In this document: positions 8,594 to 16,293 of the stretch, piece by piece | Layout: the number at the start of each line of letters is the position of its first letter | Numbering within the stretch: position 1 is the first letter of the stretch | From: Lachnospiraceae bacterium | GTDB taxonomy: Bacteria > Bacillota > Clostridia > Lachnospirales > Lachnospiraceae | Direction: 5' to 3' | Assembly (NCBI GenBank): GCA_022510685.1 | Contig: JAFLTA010000030.1 | Coordinates: 1-34,313, forward strand | Length of the DNA: 34,313 nucleotides | The notes under the pieces: generated by a model | The model's database searches: none | Told to the model about the DNA's origin: nothing | The model's input: the letters and a program-made list of their open reading frames with translations, nothing else | Made by a program: the position numbers and the translations under genes

Positions 8594-9424
8594 ATGTTTG
8601 AGGAAAATGAATCCATGTGGAAGAAAAAAGGATTTTATGTGTCGGTGTGTACGGCATTGGTATGCCTGTTGGCTATCGGTACTGTATATTATCGAATGAA
8701 TAAGACGCCGGAGGATGATTCACCATGGGCAAGTGTAGCAGAGACAGTGGCGCCGGAGGAACCTGAAGAAGATCAGTCTGTGAGCAATTCACAGGACGAA
8801 TCCATTTACGATAATTCGGATGGCGAGGATGTGACCGGAGGAAATTCCATTTCAGCATCCATTCCGGAAGAAACAAAGGAGCCGGAATCGCAGAAGACAG
8901 AGCAGGCGAAAAGCAAGAAGAAAGCAGCCAAATCCGCAACATCGCCAAAACCTTCTAAAAAACCGGAATCAAAAGCGGTTGCAGCACAGAGTGACAAGAA
9001 GCATTTTACTTTTAATGAGGAAAAAGGCTTGAAATGGCCGGTAAAGGGTAATGTTCTGCTAAAGTTCAGCATGACAGATGCAGTTTATTTTAAGACTCTG
9101 GCACAATATCGCTGCAATCCGGCAATTCTTATAGGATGCAAAGAAGGTACGAAAGTGAAAGCGGCAGCGGCAGGTGAGGTTCTCTCTGTGGAAAAGCGGG
9201 ATGAAACAGGTTTGACGGTAACTATGAATATTGGGAACGAATACACACTCACCTACGGACAGTTGAAAAATGTTTCTCTAAAAGAGGGAGATGAAGTTGC
9301 AGTTGGTGATGTCATCGGAAAGATTGCGAGTCCAAGTACAACTTATACCGAAGAAGGAAGTAACCTGTATTTTAAGGTGGAGCAAAAAGGAGAAGCGGTA
9401 GATCCTTTGCTGCTTTTAGAATAG
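8594..9424 (+). CDS. Membrane-anchored LytM/M23-fold protein lacking zinc ligands
   Basis: One N-terminal membrane helix (YVSVCTALVCLLAIGTVYY), an acidic then Lys/Ser/Pro-rich linker (about residues 40-130), and a C-terminal M23 (LytM) domain from about residue 145 (LKWPVKGNVLLKFS). In active M23 endopeptidases the zinc is held by His/Asp in G-x-H-x-G-x-D and by H-x-H. Here the matching places read NPAILIGCKEGTKVKAA, YGQL and LYFKVEQ, with no His. It should bind or scaffold rather than cut. SpoIIQ of Bacillus is a known degenerate LytM protein with the same topology, but I do not claim orthology. ATG 8594 has GGAGG 5 nt upstream. The frame is open further to a TTG at 8573. Confidence 0.82.
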   Translation: MFEENESMWKKKGFYVSVCTALVCLLAIGTVYYRMNKTPEDDSPWASVAETVAPEEPEEDQSVSNSQDESIYDNSDGEDVTGGNSISASIPEETKEPESQKTEQAKSKKKAAKSATSPKPSKKPESKAVAAQSDKKHFTFNEEKGLKWPVKGNVLLKFSMTDAVYFKTLAQYRCNPAILIGCKEGTKVKAAAAGEVLSVEKRDETGLTVTMNIGNEYTLTYGQLKNVSLKEGDEVAVGDVIGKIASPSTTYTEEGSNLYFKVEQKGEAVDPLLLLE

Positions 9425-9475
9425 TGTGTGTTACGGCGTGGTCGACTACAAATAGTACACCTTAAAAAATAATGA

Positions 9476-9504
9476 TTTTCAAATGTGAGAAAAAGTGCTA
9501 TACT
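9476..9504 (+). promoter_or_regulatory. Sigma-A-type promoter for the AIM24-family gene
   Basis: TTTTCA (9476-9481), 17-nt spacer, then TATACT (9499-9504) with an extended TG one base upstream. The start codon is 92 nt downstream of the -10. The leader holds a small hairpin (CTCTCCCACGGGAGA). Confidence 0.65.
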
Positions 9505-9596
9505 AACAAAGACGGTTTTGTTTCATTTTCTATGATGACGATGCCGGCACAGACAAACTCTCCCACGGGAGAAATAAAAGAACAAAGGAGATTACT

Positions 9597-10277
9597 ATGC
9601 AGTACAGAATTTTAGGAAACACAATGCCTGCAGTTGAAGTTCGTTTTGATCAGGCCGGAGAATCTATGTATACTCAGTCCGGTGGCATGGCTTGGCAGTC
9701 CGACGGAGTTAAAATGGATACCAGCACAAAAGGCGGCATCATGAAAGGTGTAGGAAGAATGTTTGCCGGAGAGTCTATGTTCATGGCTACCTATACCGCT
9801 GAGAAGCCGGGTGCTGAAGTGGCATTCGCGTCTACTGTACCGGGGGAGATTCTGCCGATTAATGTGGGTGAGACGGGTGGTCTTATCTGCCAGAAAGGTG
9901 CTTTTCTTTGTGCAGAGCCAAATGTTAATTTAAATGTATCATTTACCAAGAAATTTACTGCCGGTTTGTTAGGCGGAGAAGGCTTTATCCTGCAGGATTT
10001 ATCCGGTACAGGTATGGCTTTTCTGGAGATTGACGGAGATAAGGTTATCAAGGAATTGCAGCCGGGAGAGGTGATTAAAGTTGACACAGGTAACGTAGTT
10101 GCCTTTGAGCGCAGTGTCAGCTATGAAATTGAAAGAGTGAAAGGTCTCAAAAACATCTTCTTAGGTGGAGAGGGATTATTCCTCACAAAATTAGTGGGAC
10201 CGGGTCGTGTTATTTTACAGACACAGAACTTTAATGAGTTTGCAGGAAGAATTGCAAGAATGATTCCGAGCAAATAA
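9597..10277 (+). CDS. AIM24 / TIGR00266 family protein
   Basis: A 226-residue soluble protein rich in beta strands and glycine with the AIM24 fold (QSGGMAWQSDGVKM, GLLGGEGFILQDLSGTGMAFLEI, LGGEGLFLTKLVGPGRVILQT). The family is widespread in bacteria and in mitochondria (AIM24), and its bacterial function is not established. There is no signal peptide or membrane segment. It has its own promoter and a good AAAGGAGA ribosome site, and a terminator follows, so it is a single-gene unit. Identification is from the repeated GGEG..L..L.G.G motifs over the whole length. Confidence 0.88.
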   Translation: MQYRILGNTMPAVEVRFDQAGESMYTQSGGMAWQSDGVKMDTSTKGGIMKGVGRMFAGESMFMATYTAEKPGAEVAFASTVPGEILPINVGETGGLICQKGAFLCAEPNVNLNVSFTKKFTAGLLGGEGFILQDLSGTGMAFLEIDGDKVIKELQPGEVIKVDTGNVVAFERSVSYEIERVKGLKNIFLGGEGLFLTKLVGPGRVILQTQNFNEFAGRIARMIPSK

Positions 10278-10296
10278 TCTGAATATAGCAAGCAGA

Positions 10297-10328
10297 AAAA
10301 GAGGCTGTCATATACAGTCTCTTTTGTT
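10297..10328 (+). terminator. Terminator after the AIM24-family gene
   Basis: AAAAGAGGCTGT (10297-10308) pairs with ACAGTCTCTTTT (10314-10325) with one G-U, followed by GTTT. The HD gene begins 15 nt beyond, so read-through may feed it. Confidence 0.7.
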
Positions 10329-10342
10329 TATAGGAGATGACT

Positions 10343-11206
10343 ATGAATTCCAAGCAGCATATTTTAATTGACAGGAAGCGCGTTGTGCAAGCCTTTTCGG
10401 CTTATGTAGCTAATTACAACGCGGAAGACGAAAAAATTTTATTAAAGATCAAACATACTTACCGTGTGGCGGCAATTAGTGAACAGATTGCAGAAGCAAT
10501 CGGATTGGATGCGTGCGACAGGGATTTGGCGTGGCTCATTGGCATGCTCCACGACATTGGAAGGTTTGAGCAGCTGAGGCGTTTTGGGACTTTTATTGAT
10601 GCAGATTCCATTGACCATGCGCATTTTGGCGTAGAGCTTTTGTTTGAAGACGGACTGTTGGGAGAATTCATAGAGGATGGAAACCAAATGGCGAAGTGCG
10701 TATCTGAATCTGATGTGGTGTCGGAAACGGATGCATGCAGAGATGATATTCTTGTGATAAAAAAGGCGATATGGAACCATAGTTCATTTCGTATCGAGGA
10801 CGGTTTGAGCCCCAGAGAGCTACTTTTTGCAAAGCTGATACGGGATGCAGATAAAATTGATATATTGAAGGTGGCAACGGACACACCGTTAGAGGAATTA
10901 TATAATGTGACTACAGAACAGATTCATGCAGCACCGGTGACGGAAAAGGTGATGGAGCAATTCAGGAAGGAGCAGACAATTCTTCGTGCTGTAAAAAAAG
11001 TGCCGATTGATCATCGTGTGGGACATATTGCCCTCGTGTTTGAACTTGAATTTTCGGAGAGCTATGGTTTGGTAAAAAAACAGGGTTATCTGGAGAAACT
11101 GTTTGATATCAGGACGACAAACCCCCAGATTGCAGGACAGTTTGAAGAACTTAAGTCTATTGTCAAAAATTTCCTGCACAGCAAAAACAATATAGAATTC
11201 GGTTAA
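10343..11206 (+). CDS. HD-domain metal-dependent phosphohydrolase
   Basis: A 287-residue cytoplasmic protein with an HD domain: His in IKHTYRVAAISEQIA, the His-Asp pair in MLHDIGRFEQ, His in DHAHFG, and Asp in IRDADKIDILK. These four sites are the usual metal ligands, so it is likely active as a nucleotide or phosphate-ester hydrolase, substrate unknown. It lacks the GYP extension of cyclic-di-GMP enzymes. ATG 10343 is preferred over 10337 because TAGGAG lies 6 nt upstream of the former and directly abuts the latter. It lies 15 nt after a terminator and about 200 nt before the kinase operon. Confidence 0.85.
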   Translation: MNSKQHILIDRKRVVQAFSAYVANYNAEDEKILLKIKHTYRVAAISEQIAEAIGLDACDRDLAWLIGMLHDIGRFEQLRRFGTFIDADSIDHAHFGVELLFEDGLLGEFIEDGNQMAKCVSESDVVSETDACRDDILVIKKAIWNHSSFRIEDGLSPRELLFAKLIRDADKIDILKVATDTPLEELYNVTTEQIHAAPVTEKVMEQFRKEQTILRAVKKVPIDHRVGHIALVFELEFSESYGLVKKQGYLEKLFDIRTTNPQIAGQFEELKSIVKNFLHSKNNIEFG

Positions 11207-11405
11207 AATTCATGCTTTCATTGAATACGCAAAGAATATTTTTGACACTTTTGATTGATTTGTAAAGTTTTTACTTGTGTTATTTGGTAATATCGACTAG
11301 AATATTAAGTAGGGTCATTATGCCCATTAGGCAATAAAGGTGATTTTGTTGCTTGGATGAATGTAGGGCGAAAACAATTGTGACAGATGATACATAGGAG
11401 CAGAA
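11207..11405 (+). promoter_or_regulatory. Leader/control region of the kinase-regulator pair
   Basis: A 199-nt AT-rich gap without an ORF. TAAAGTTT at 11263 and TAATAT at 11288 are promoter-like, but their spacing fits neither sigma-A nor sigma-28 rules. A 10-bp stem (11329-11338 with 11344-11353, two G-U) suggests a structured 5' leader. No known riboswitch core is recognised. Confidence 0.35.
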
Positions 11406-12851
11406 ATGGGAAAGAGTAGATTATTTCAATATGCAGTCGATCATTCACTGGAGATGATGTTTCTTTTCAGCGAAGATGGAAAAATAATATACGGAAATCA
11501 GACGGCAATGGATTTGTTGGAATATGGTGATGAATTGTATGATTGTCGTGTAGAAGATTTGTTTCCCGGAATATTTGAGAGACAGGATGACGGACTGAAG
11601 TTTGATTTCCAATTAGGCGTTACGGTGAGCAATGTGATGGCGTATCGGCGAAACCGTACGTGTTTTGCTACGGATGTCCGTATTATGAAATATGTGGAAG
11701 AAAACAGCTATATCTGTATGGCTGTGGATTCTTCCAGACAGAATTTTTTGGCAAAACGTGCAGATCAGGCGGATCAGGAAGTGGAGGAAGCCCAGAAGGT
11801 TAAGACTCAGTTTGTGGCAAACGTCACTCATGAGCTCAGAACGCCGGTTAATGGTATTCTCGGTAATACGAAAGAGCTTCTGGAACGGGAACAGGACCCG
11901 GACAAGATGAAGATTTTGCGTCTGATGGAGCGTGGATGTGCAGATATGCACGCTATTATCAACAATATTTTGGATTTTTCAAAGTTAGAGGCAGGAAAAT
12001 TCACTCTGGAATCCAGGGAGTTTAATTTCCGTAGCATGATTGATTATGTCCGTGCAAATCACATTAATAAGATTACGGAAAAAGGATTGGAATTATTTGT
12101 GACGGTATCTCCTGAGGTGCCTGAGACAGTTATCGGTGATGAGTTGCGCATTGTGCAGATTCTGAATAACTTGTTGTCCAATGCATGTAAGTTTACTTCT
12201 GTCGGCAAAATTGTAGTGGAGGCAATCAAGACGGCTCAGATTGGAAATCGGATAGAGTTGTTTTTCCTGGTAATTGATTCCGGTATCGGTATCGACAAGG
12301 CGGGACAGGATAAATTATTTAAGAGCTTTTCCCAGGTGGAAGCATCCACAACACGGAAATACGGAGGCACCGGACTGGGTCTCAATATATGCAAACAGTT
12401 AGTAGAACTCATGGATGGTGATATCCATGTGGAGAGTGAAAAGGGAAAGGGTACGACATTCACGTTCCATATTTGGGTAGAGGTAGCCAATGGAGAGGAA
12501 AATACGAATATATCGACAATAGATGTAGAGGCAGAAATGCAGCGTCTGTCCGGATTGGCGCAGATGGGTGAAAAAGAACAGATTTATTGTTATGGAACAG
12601 CAGAAAATACGGAAGAGATTAACAAAAAGATGTCTAAACTCATTCTCTGTGTGGATATGGAGAATTGGGAAAAGGCAGAGATGTTTGCAGATACATTAAA
12701 GCAATTGACAGAAGAAGCTCCTGCAGAGATAAAGTCAGGTGCATTTCGTCTGAAAATGGCGGTACAGAGGGGAGACTATGAAAAGACTACCGCAGCCTAT
12801 GAGAAACTACAGACATTATTAGAGCAGTCAGAGGAGGGAGCGAATGAGTAG
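11406..12851 (+). CDS. Soluble PAS-type sensor histidine kinase with HPt-like tail lacking His
   Basis: A 481-residue kinase without membrane helices, so it reads a cytoplasmic signal. Order: a PAS-like sensor (about residues 5-105; SLEMMFLFSEDGKIIYGN), a short coiled coil, HisKA with phospho-acceptor H142 in ANVTHELRTP, then HATPase with N box (LNNLLSNACKFT), G1 (DSGIGID), F (FKSFSQVE) and G2 (GGTGLGL). The last 75 residues look like an HPt four-helix domain (KAEMFADTLKQLTEEAP...VQRGDYEK), but the phosphorylatable His is Asp (D429). The stop overlaps the start of the next gene by 8 bases (ATGAGTAG), a clear sign of coupled expression. The kinase core keeps all boxes and should be active. Confidence 0.9.
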   Translation: MGKSRLFQYAVDHSLEMMFLFSEDGKIIYGNQTAMDLLEYGDELYDCRVEDLFPGIFERQDDGLKFDFQLGVTVSNVMAYRRNRTCFATDVRIMKYVEENSYICMAVDSSRQNFLAKRADQADQEVEEAQKVKTQFVANVTHELRTPVNGILGNTKELLEREQDPDKMKILRLMERGCADMHAIINNILDFSKLEAGKFTLESREFNFRSMIDYVRANHINKITEKGLELFVTVSPEVPETVIGDELRIVQILNNLLSNACKFTSVGKIVVEAIKTAQIGNRIELFFLVIDSGIGIDKAGQDKLFKSFSQVEASTTRKYGGTGLGLNICKQLVELMDGDIHVESEKGKGTTFTFHIWVEVANGEENTNISTIDVEAEMQRLSGLAQMGEKEQIYCYGTAENTEEINKKMSKLILCVDMENWEKAEMFADTLKQLTEEAPAEIKSGAFRLKMAVQRGDYEKTTAAYEKLQTLLEQSEEGANE

Positions 12852-13914
12852 TGATGACAAAAAAGATAAGATTCGTATACTGATTGTAGACGATGTAGAC
12901 ACCAACCGATTCCTTCTTCGTGATATCATTCAGGAGTTGGGATACCAACCGGTATTGGCAGAGAATGGTGTGCAGGCATTAAAAGTTGTGGAGCGCATAC
13001 ATCCGCAGATTATCATTTTAGATATAGCCATGCCGGAAATGGATGGATATGAGGTATGTAAGGCGTTGAAAGAGAATGCGGAGACACGGGATATTCCCAT
13101 CATATTCATTTCGGCGTTTGATGATCCTTCCGATATTGTCCAGGGTTTTACGCTGGGAGGAGAGGATTACATTACGAAGCCCTTCATTCCGGAAATTGTA
13201 AAGGCGCGTGTGGGATTGCACCTCAAGCTGTCCGATGCCAGTCAACATTTGCAAAAGATTAATCGGCAGTTGCAGACCAGCGTTAGTGAGCAGTTGCGTC
13301 AGTTGGAAATGGAAAAGAAAAACGTTCTTTATGCGTTGACGAGAGTTGCCAGAGAAGATTCTTGTTTTAATAAAGAACATATGGAACGGCTTTGCTATGA
13401 TTGCCGTATTATGGCGGAGGCGATGCAGTTATCATCAAAATATGGCGACCAGATATCGGATAGTTACATAGATACTATTGAAATGGCGGCGCCGTTGTGT
13501 GATTTGGGAAATGTAGCGATTCCCACACAGATTTTACAGAAAAAAGATGAGTTATCGGAGGAAGAAAAGAAGACCCTCCGAACACATACGGTAGTCGGCG
13601 CGCGGATTTTGCAGGATGTACTGGATGCAGAAGATTATAATGATTTTATAAAAATGGCGGTAGATATTGCCCACTATCACCATGAAAACTGGGATGGCAC
13701 CGGTTATCCCACGGGTATTGTCGGAGAAGAAATCCCATTGTCGGCACAGATTGTTTCCATCATCAGCGCATATTGCGACTTGACGGCGGAGAGGATGAAC
13801 AAATCGAATTATGACGTACAAGAGGTTTTAGAAATTATGAGGCAGGACTCCGGCGTGAAATTTAATCCCGGCATATTTGATATTTTGTGTAAAATCCATC
13901 GTCAGTTAAAATAA
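12844..13914 (+). CDS. Response regulator, receiver plus degenerate HD-GYP domain
   Basis: A 356-residue partner of the preceding kinase. The receiver (about residues 8-125) keeps the acidic pair VDDVD, phospho-acceptor D60 in ILDIAMPEMDG, and Lys in ITKPF. A coiled linker leads to an HD-GYP-type domain (about 165-350). Its HHENWDGTGYP motif (H279-P289) is intact. The defining His-Asp is Cys-Asp (C219-D220 in LCDLGNVAIP), the following G-K is G-N, and the late A-D-x-x-D-A-L metal motif reads ISAYCDLT. Cyclic-di-GMP hydrolysis is therefore doubtful, and a binding or scaffold role is more likely. It starts inside the kinase gene. No gene for making cyclic di-GMP is in the window. Confidence 0.88.
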   Translation: MSSDDKKDKIRILIVDDVDTNRFLLRDIIQELGYQPVLAENGVQALKVVERIHPQIIILDIAMPEMDGYEVCKALKENAETRDIPIIFISAFDDPSDIVQGFTLGGEDYITKPFIPEIVKARVGLHLKLSDASQHLQKINRQLQTSVSEQLRQLEMEKKNVLYALTRVAREDSCFNKEHMERLCYDCRIMAEAMQLSSKYGDQISDSYIDTIEMAAPLCDLGNVAIPTQILQKKDELSEEEKKTLRTHTVVGARILQDVLDAEDYNDFIKMAVDIAHYHHENWDGTGYPTGIVGEEIPLSAQIVSIISAYCDLTAERMNKSNYDVQEVLEIMRQDSGVKFNPGIFDILCKIHRQLK

Positions 13915-13942
13915 TGTTTTTACTGCGAATGGTAGATGATAT

Positions 13943-13972
13943 TGAGGTCGAAATTTTTTCACTTCGATCTCA
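13943..13972 (+). repeat. Inverted repeat upstream of cheR
   Basis: Ten base pairs (13943-13952 with 13963-13972, one G-U) around a 10-nt loop containing TTTTTT. No T run follows on the + strand, so it is not a standard terminator. It may be an mRNA hairpin between the kinase pair and the che genes. Confidence 0.4.
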
Positions 13973-14005
13973 CGAAAAAAGAAATAGGATGGTGAGAATC
14001 AGACC

Positions 14006-14815
14006 ATGACAAACGAAGAATTTAATCGAATTGCTAAATTTTTGAAAAGTACCTATGGCATTGACATGGCAGAAAAAAAAGAAATTGTCAAAGGCAGACT
14101 GGATAATTATATCCGGGCAGGTGGTTGGAGCGACTACACATCGTATATGAATGCGGTGGAGAAAGACAGCTCAGGCAAGCTGGAAAAAGAGCTTGTGAAT
14201 ATGCTGACTACGAATCATACATATTTTATGAGGGAATTTGAGCACTTTGATTTTTTGAAGCAGGAGGTGCTTCCGTGGCTCAAGCAGAAGGAACAGCGAA
14301 CCAGGGATTTAAGCATCTGGTGTGGGGCGGCGTCTTCGGGGGAGGAACCTTACATGCTGGCAATGTTAATGAAAGATTTTTTCGGATTGGAGCATGAATC
14401 CTGGGATACTACAGTGCTTGCCACGGATATTTCTACGGAAGTATTGCAAAAGGCGCAGCAGGGCATTTACAAACAGGAGCAGATTAATATATTACCGGAT
14501 ACATGGAAACGCCGTTTCTTAAATCCGCTGCCAGATGGAATGCATTATCAGATGACCCCGGAAATTAAAAAGGAAGTGTTATTCCGACAGTTTAACTTGA
14601 TGGATAACTTTCCGTTCCGAAGAAAGATGCACATTGTGTTTCTGCGAAATGTAATGATATATTTTGATAAAGAAACAAAGCGGCAATTGGTGCAGAAAGT
14701 GTACAATACAATGCATCCCGGAGCATACTTTTTTATCGGGAGGACGGAGGCGCTTGAGAAGGGAGCAGCACCTTTTGAAATGATTCAGCCGTCCATATTC
14801 AGAAAACCTTTGTAG
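14006..14815 (+). CDS. cheR: Chemoreceptor glutamate methyltransferase CheR
   Basis: Transfers methyl groups from S-adenosylmethionine to glutamates of the chemoreceptor for adaptation. At 269 residues it has the all-helical N-terminal domain (FNRIAKFLKSTYGIDM), the TTNHTYFMRE motif, the SAM-binding segment WCGAASSGEEPYMLAM, ATDIS, and a late FLRNVMIYFD (usually CRNVLIYF, so Cys is Leu here). The length is that of a plain CheR without TPR extension. It is the first gene of a tightly packed che cluster, with 17 nt to cheB. The ribosome site is GGTGAG or AGGATGG, 9-12 nt upstream. Confidence 0.95.
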   Translation: MTNEEFNRIAKFLKSTYGIDMAEKKEIVKGRLDNYIRAGGWSDYTSYMNAVEKDSSGKLEKELVNMLTTNHTYFMREFEHFDFLKQEVLPWLKQKEQRTRDLSIWCGAASSGEEPYMLAMLMKDFFGLEHESWDTTVLATDISTEVLQKAQQGIYKQEQINILPDTWKRRFLNPLPDGMHYQMTPEIKKEVLFRQFNLMDNFPFRRKMHIVFLRNVMIYFDKETKRQLVQKVYNTMHPGAYFFIGRTEALEKGAAPFEMIQPSIFRKPL

Positions 14816-14832
14816 AGAGGAATGTAGACGTC

Positions 14833-15873
14833 ATGAGTAAAATACGAGTATTAGTGGTGGATGATTCGCTGGTATTCCAGAAAATATTAGTACAGAATCT
14901 GAATGCTGATCCGGAGATACAGGTAGTTGCAACTGCCGGAGATCCTTTCCAAGCCAGAGATGCCATATTGCAGTATCATCCGGATGTAATGACATTAGAT
15001 ATAGAACTGCCGAGGATGAACGGCATTGAGTTTTTGCGGAAACTGATGCCGCAGTATCCGATGCCGGTTGTGGTCATCAGTTCACTCAGCGATAAAGTGT
15101 TTGATGCACTCAGTGCGGGTGCAGTGGATTTTGTAGCCAAGCCGGCAGTGACAGACCGTAGTATGCTGGAGGAGTTTGTAAAGTATGAACTGCCTAATAA
15201 AATAAAAATTGCAGCGGCTGCTCAGGTGGGAAAGAAACGTAACCTGCCCACTGCGGCTGTACAGGTTAATTCGGGAAGTCCCGTAAAGGTGGATAAAGAT
15301 CAGATTATCGCCATCGGGGCATCTACGGGAGGAACAGAGGCAACTGCCAGTGTGTTAAAAGATTTTGACACCGACATTCCCGGTGTGGTTATAGTGCAAC
15401 ATATGCCGCCGGGATTTACGGAAATGTATGCAAAGCGATTGGATAAACAGTGTAGAGTTCATGTGAAAGAGGCAAAGACCGGAGATGTGGTGAAACAGGG
15501 ACATGTACTCATTGCTCCCGGTGGTGACGAGCATATGAAAATAGTGAAGGTCAATGGCGAGTATCAGGTCGTGTGCCGGAAAGCTCCGAAAGTAAACGGA
15601 CACTGTCCGTCGGTGGAAGTGTTATTTGATTCCGTTGCAGAAGTCGCCGGCAAAAATGCACTGGGGATCATTCTTACGGGAATGGGAGCAGACGGGGCAA
15701 AAGGACTGCTCCGGATGCGACAGGCAGGAGCGCACACCATCGGGCAGGATGAAAGTACCTGTATCGTGTATGGTATGCCGAAAGTTGCCTATGAACTCGG
15801 TGCGGTGGAGTTTCAGGAAAAATTGTCCGATGTAGCGAAGCGGACATATAGCATATTACATCAACGAAAGTAA
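14833..15873 (+). CDS. cheB: Chemotaxis protein-glutamate methylesterase CheB
   Basis: Removes receptor methyl groups and may deamidate glutamines. A receiver domain (residues 1-125) has VVDDS and phospho-acceptor D56 in TLDIELPRMNG. A linker leads to the esterase domain, whose catalytic triad is visible: S164 in GASTGG, H190 in VQHMPPGF and D287 in MGADGAKG, numbered almost as in E. coli CheB. All residues needed for activity are present. With cheR it gives a full methylation-based adaptation pair. Spacing is 17 nt from cheR and 14 nt to the receiver gene. Confidence 0.96.
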   Translation: MSKIRVLVVDDSLVFQKILVQNLNADPEIQVVATAGDPFQARDAILQYHPDVMTLDIELPRMNGIEFLRKLMPQYPMPVVVISSLSDKVFDALSAGAVDFVAKPAVTDRSMLEEFVKYELPNKIKIAAAAQVGKKRNLPTAAVQVNSGSPVKVDKDQIIAIGASTGGTEATASVLKDFDTDIPGVVIVQHMPPGFTEMYAKRLDKQCRVHVKEAKTGDVVKQGHVLIAPGGDEHMKIVKVNGEYQVVCRKAPKVNGHCPSVEVLFDSVAEVAGKNALGIILTGMGADGAKGLLRMRQAGAHTIGQDESTCIVYGMPKVAYELGAVEFQEKLSDVAKRTYSILHQRK

Positions 15874-15887
15874 GGGAGGTATGTAAC

Positions 15888-16280
15888 ATGAAAATTTTAT
15901 TGGCTGAGGACGACTTTGTCACGCGAAAGTTTATGACAAGTTTTTTGGCTAAATACGGTGAGTGTGACGTAACCGTTGACGGCATGGAGGCAGTAGATGC
16001 TTTTTTGATGGCGCTGGAAGATGGCGAGCCATATGATCTGGTCTGTCTGGATATCATGATGCCGGTTATGGATGGCTACCAGGCACTGGTGGGAATACGC
16101 AACTTGGAAAAAGAGAGGGATATTCCCCGGGACAAGGTGGCAAAGGTTATTATGACTACTGCGCTGAACGATGAAAAAAATGTCAAGATGGCATTTGATC
16201 TGGGTTGTACTATTTATTCCGGAAAACCAATTGATCAGGAACGTTTTGAGCAGGCTTTGAAGAAATTACATCTGCTATAG
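15888..16280 (+). CDS. Single-domain response regulator, CheY-like
   Basis: A 130-residue stand-alone receiver, presumably phosphorylated by the CheA encoded next. The acidic pair is AEDDF (residues 6-10), the phospho-acceptor is D55 in CLDIMMPVMDG, the switch Thr is in IMTTAL, and the Lys is in YSGKPID. It has no output domain, so it acts by binding a partner, a flagellar motor if the cell has one or another protein. The insert RNLEKERDIPRDKVAK makes it slightly longer than classical CheY. GGGAGG precedes ATG. The symbol is withheld because motor binding cannot be judged. Confidence 0.88.
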   Translation: MKILLAEDDFVTRKFMTSFLAKYGECDVTVDGMEAVDAFLMALEDGEPYDLVCLDIMMPVMDGYQALVGIRNLEKERDIPRDKVAKVIMTTALNDEKNVKMAFDLGCTIYSGKPIDQERFEQALKKLHLL

Positions 16281-16293
16281 AAAGGAGATAGTA

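Noticed and set aside
8594..9424. Active M23 peptidase
   Set aside because: All His and Asp ligands expected in the two zinc motifs are replaced.
11263..11293. Sigma-28 (flagellar) promoter before the kinase operon
   Set aside because: TAAAGTTT matches the -35, but the -10-like GGTAATAT lies about 4 nt too far away and lacks the CCGATA core.
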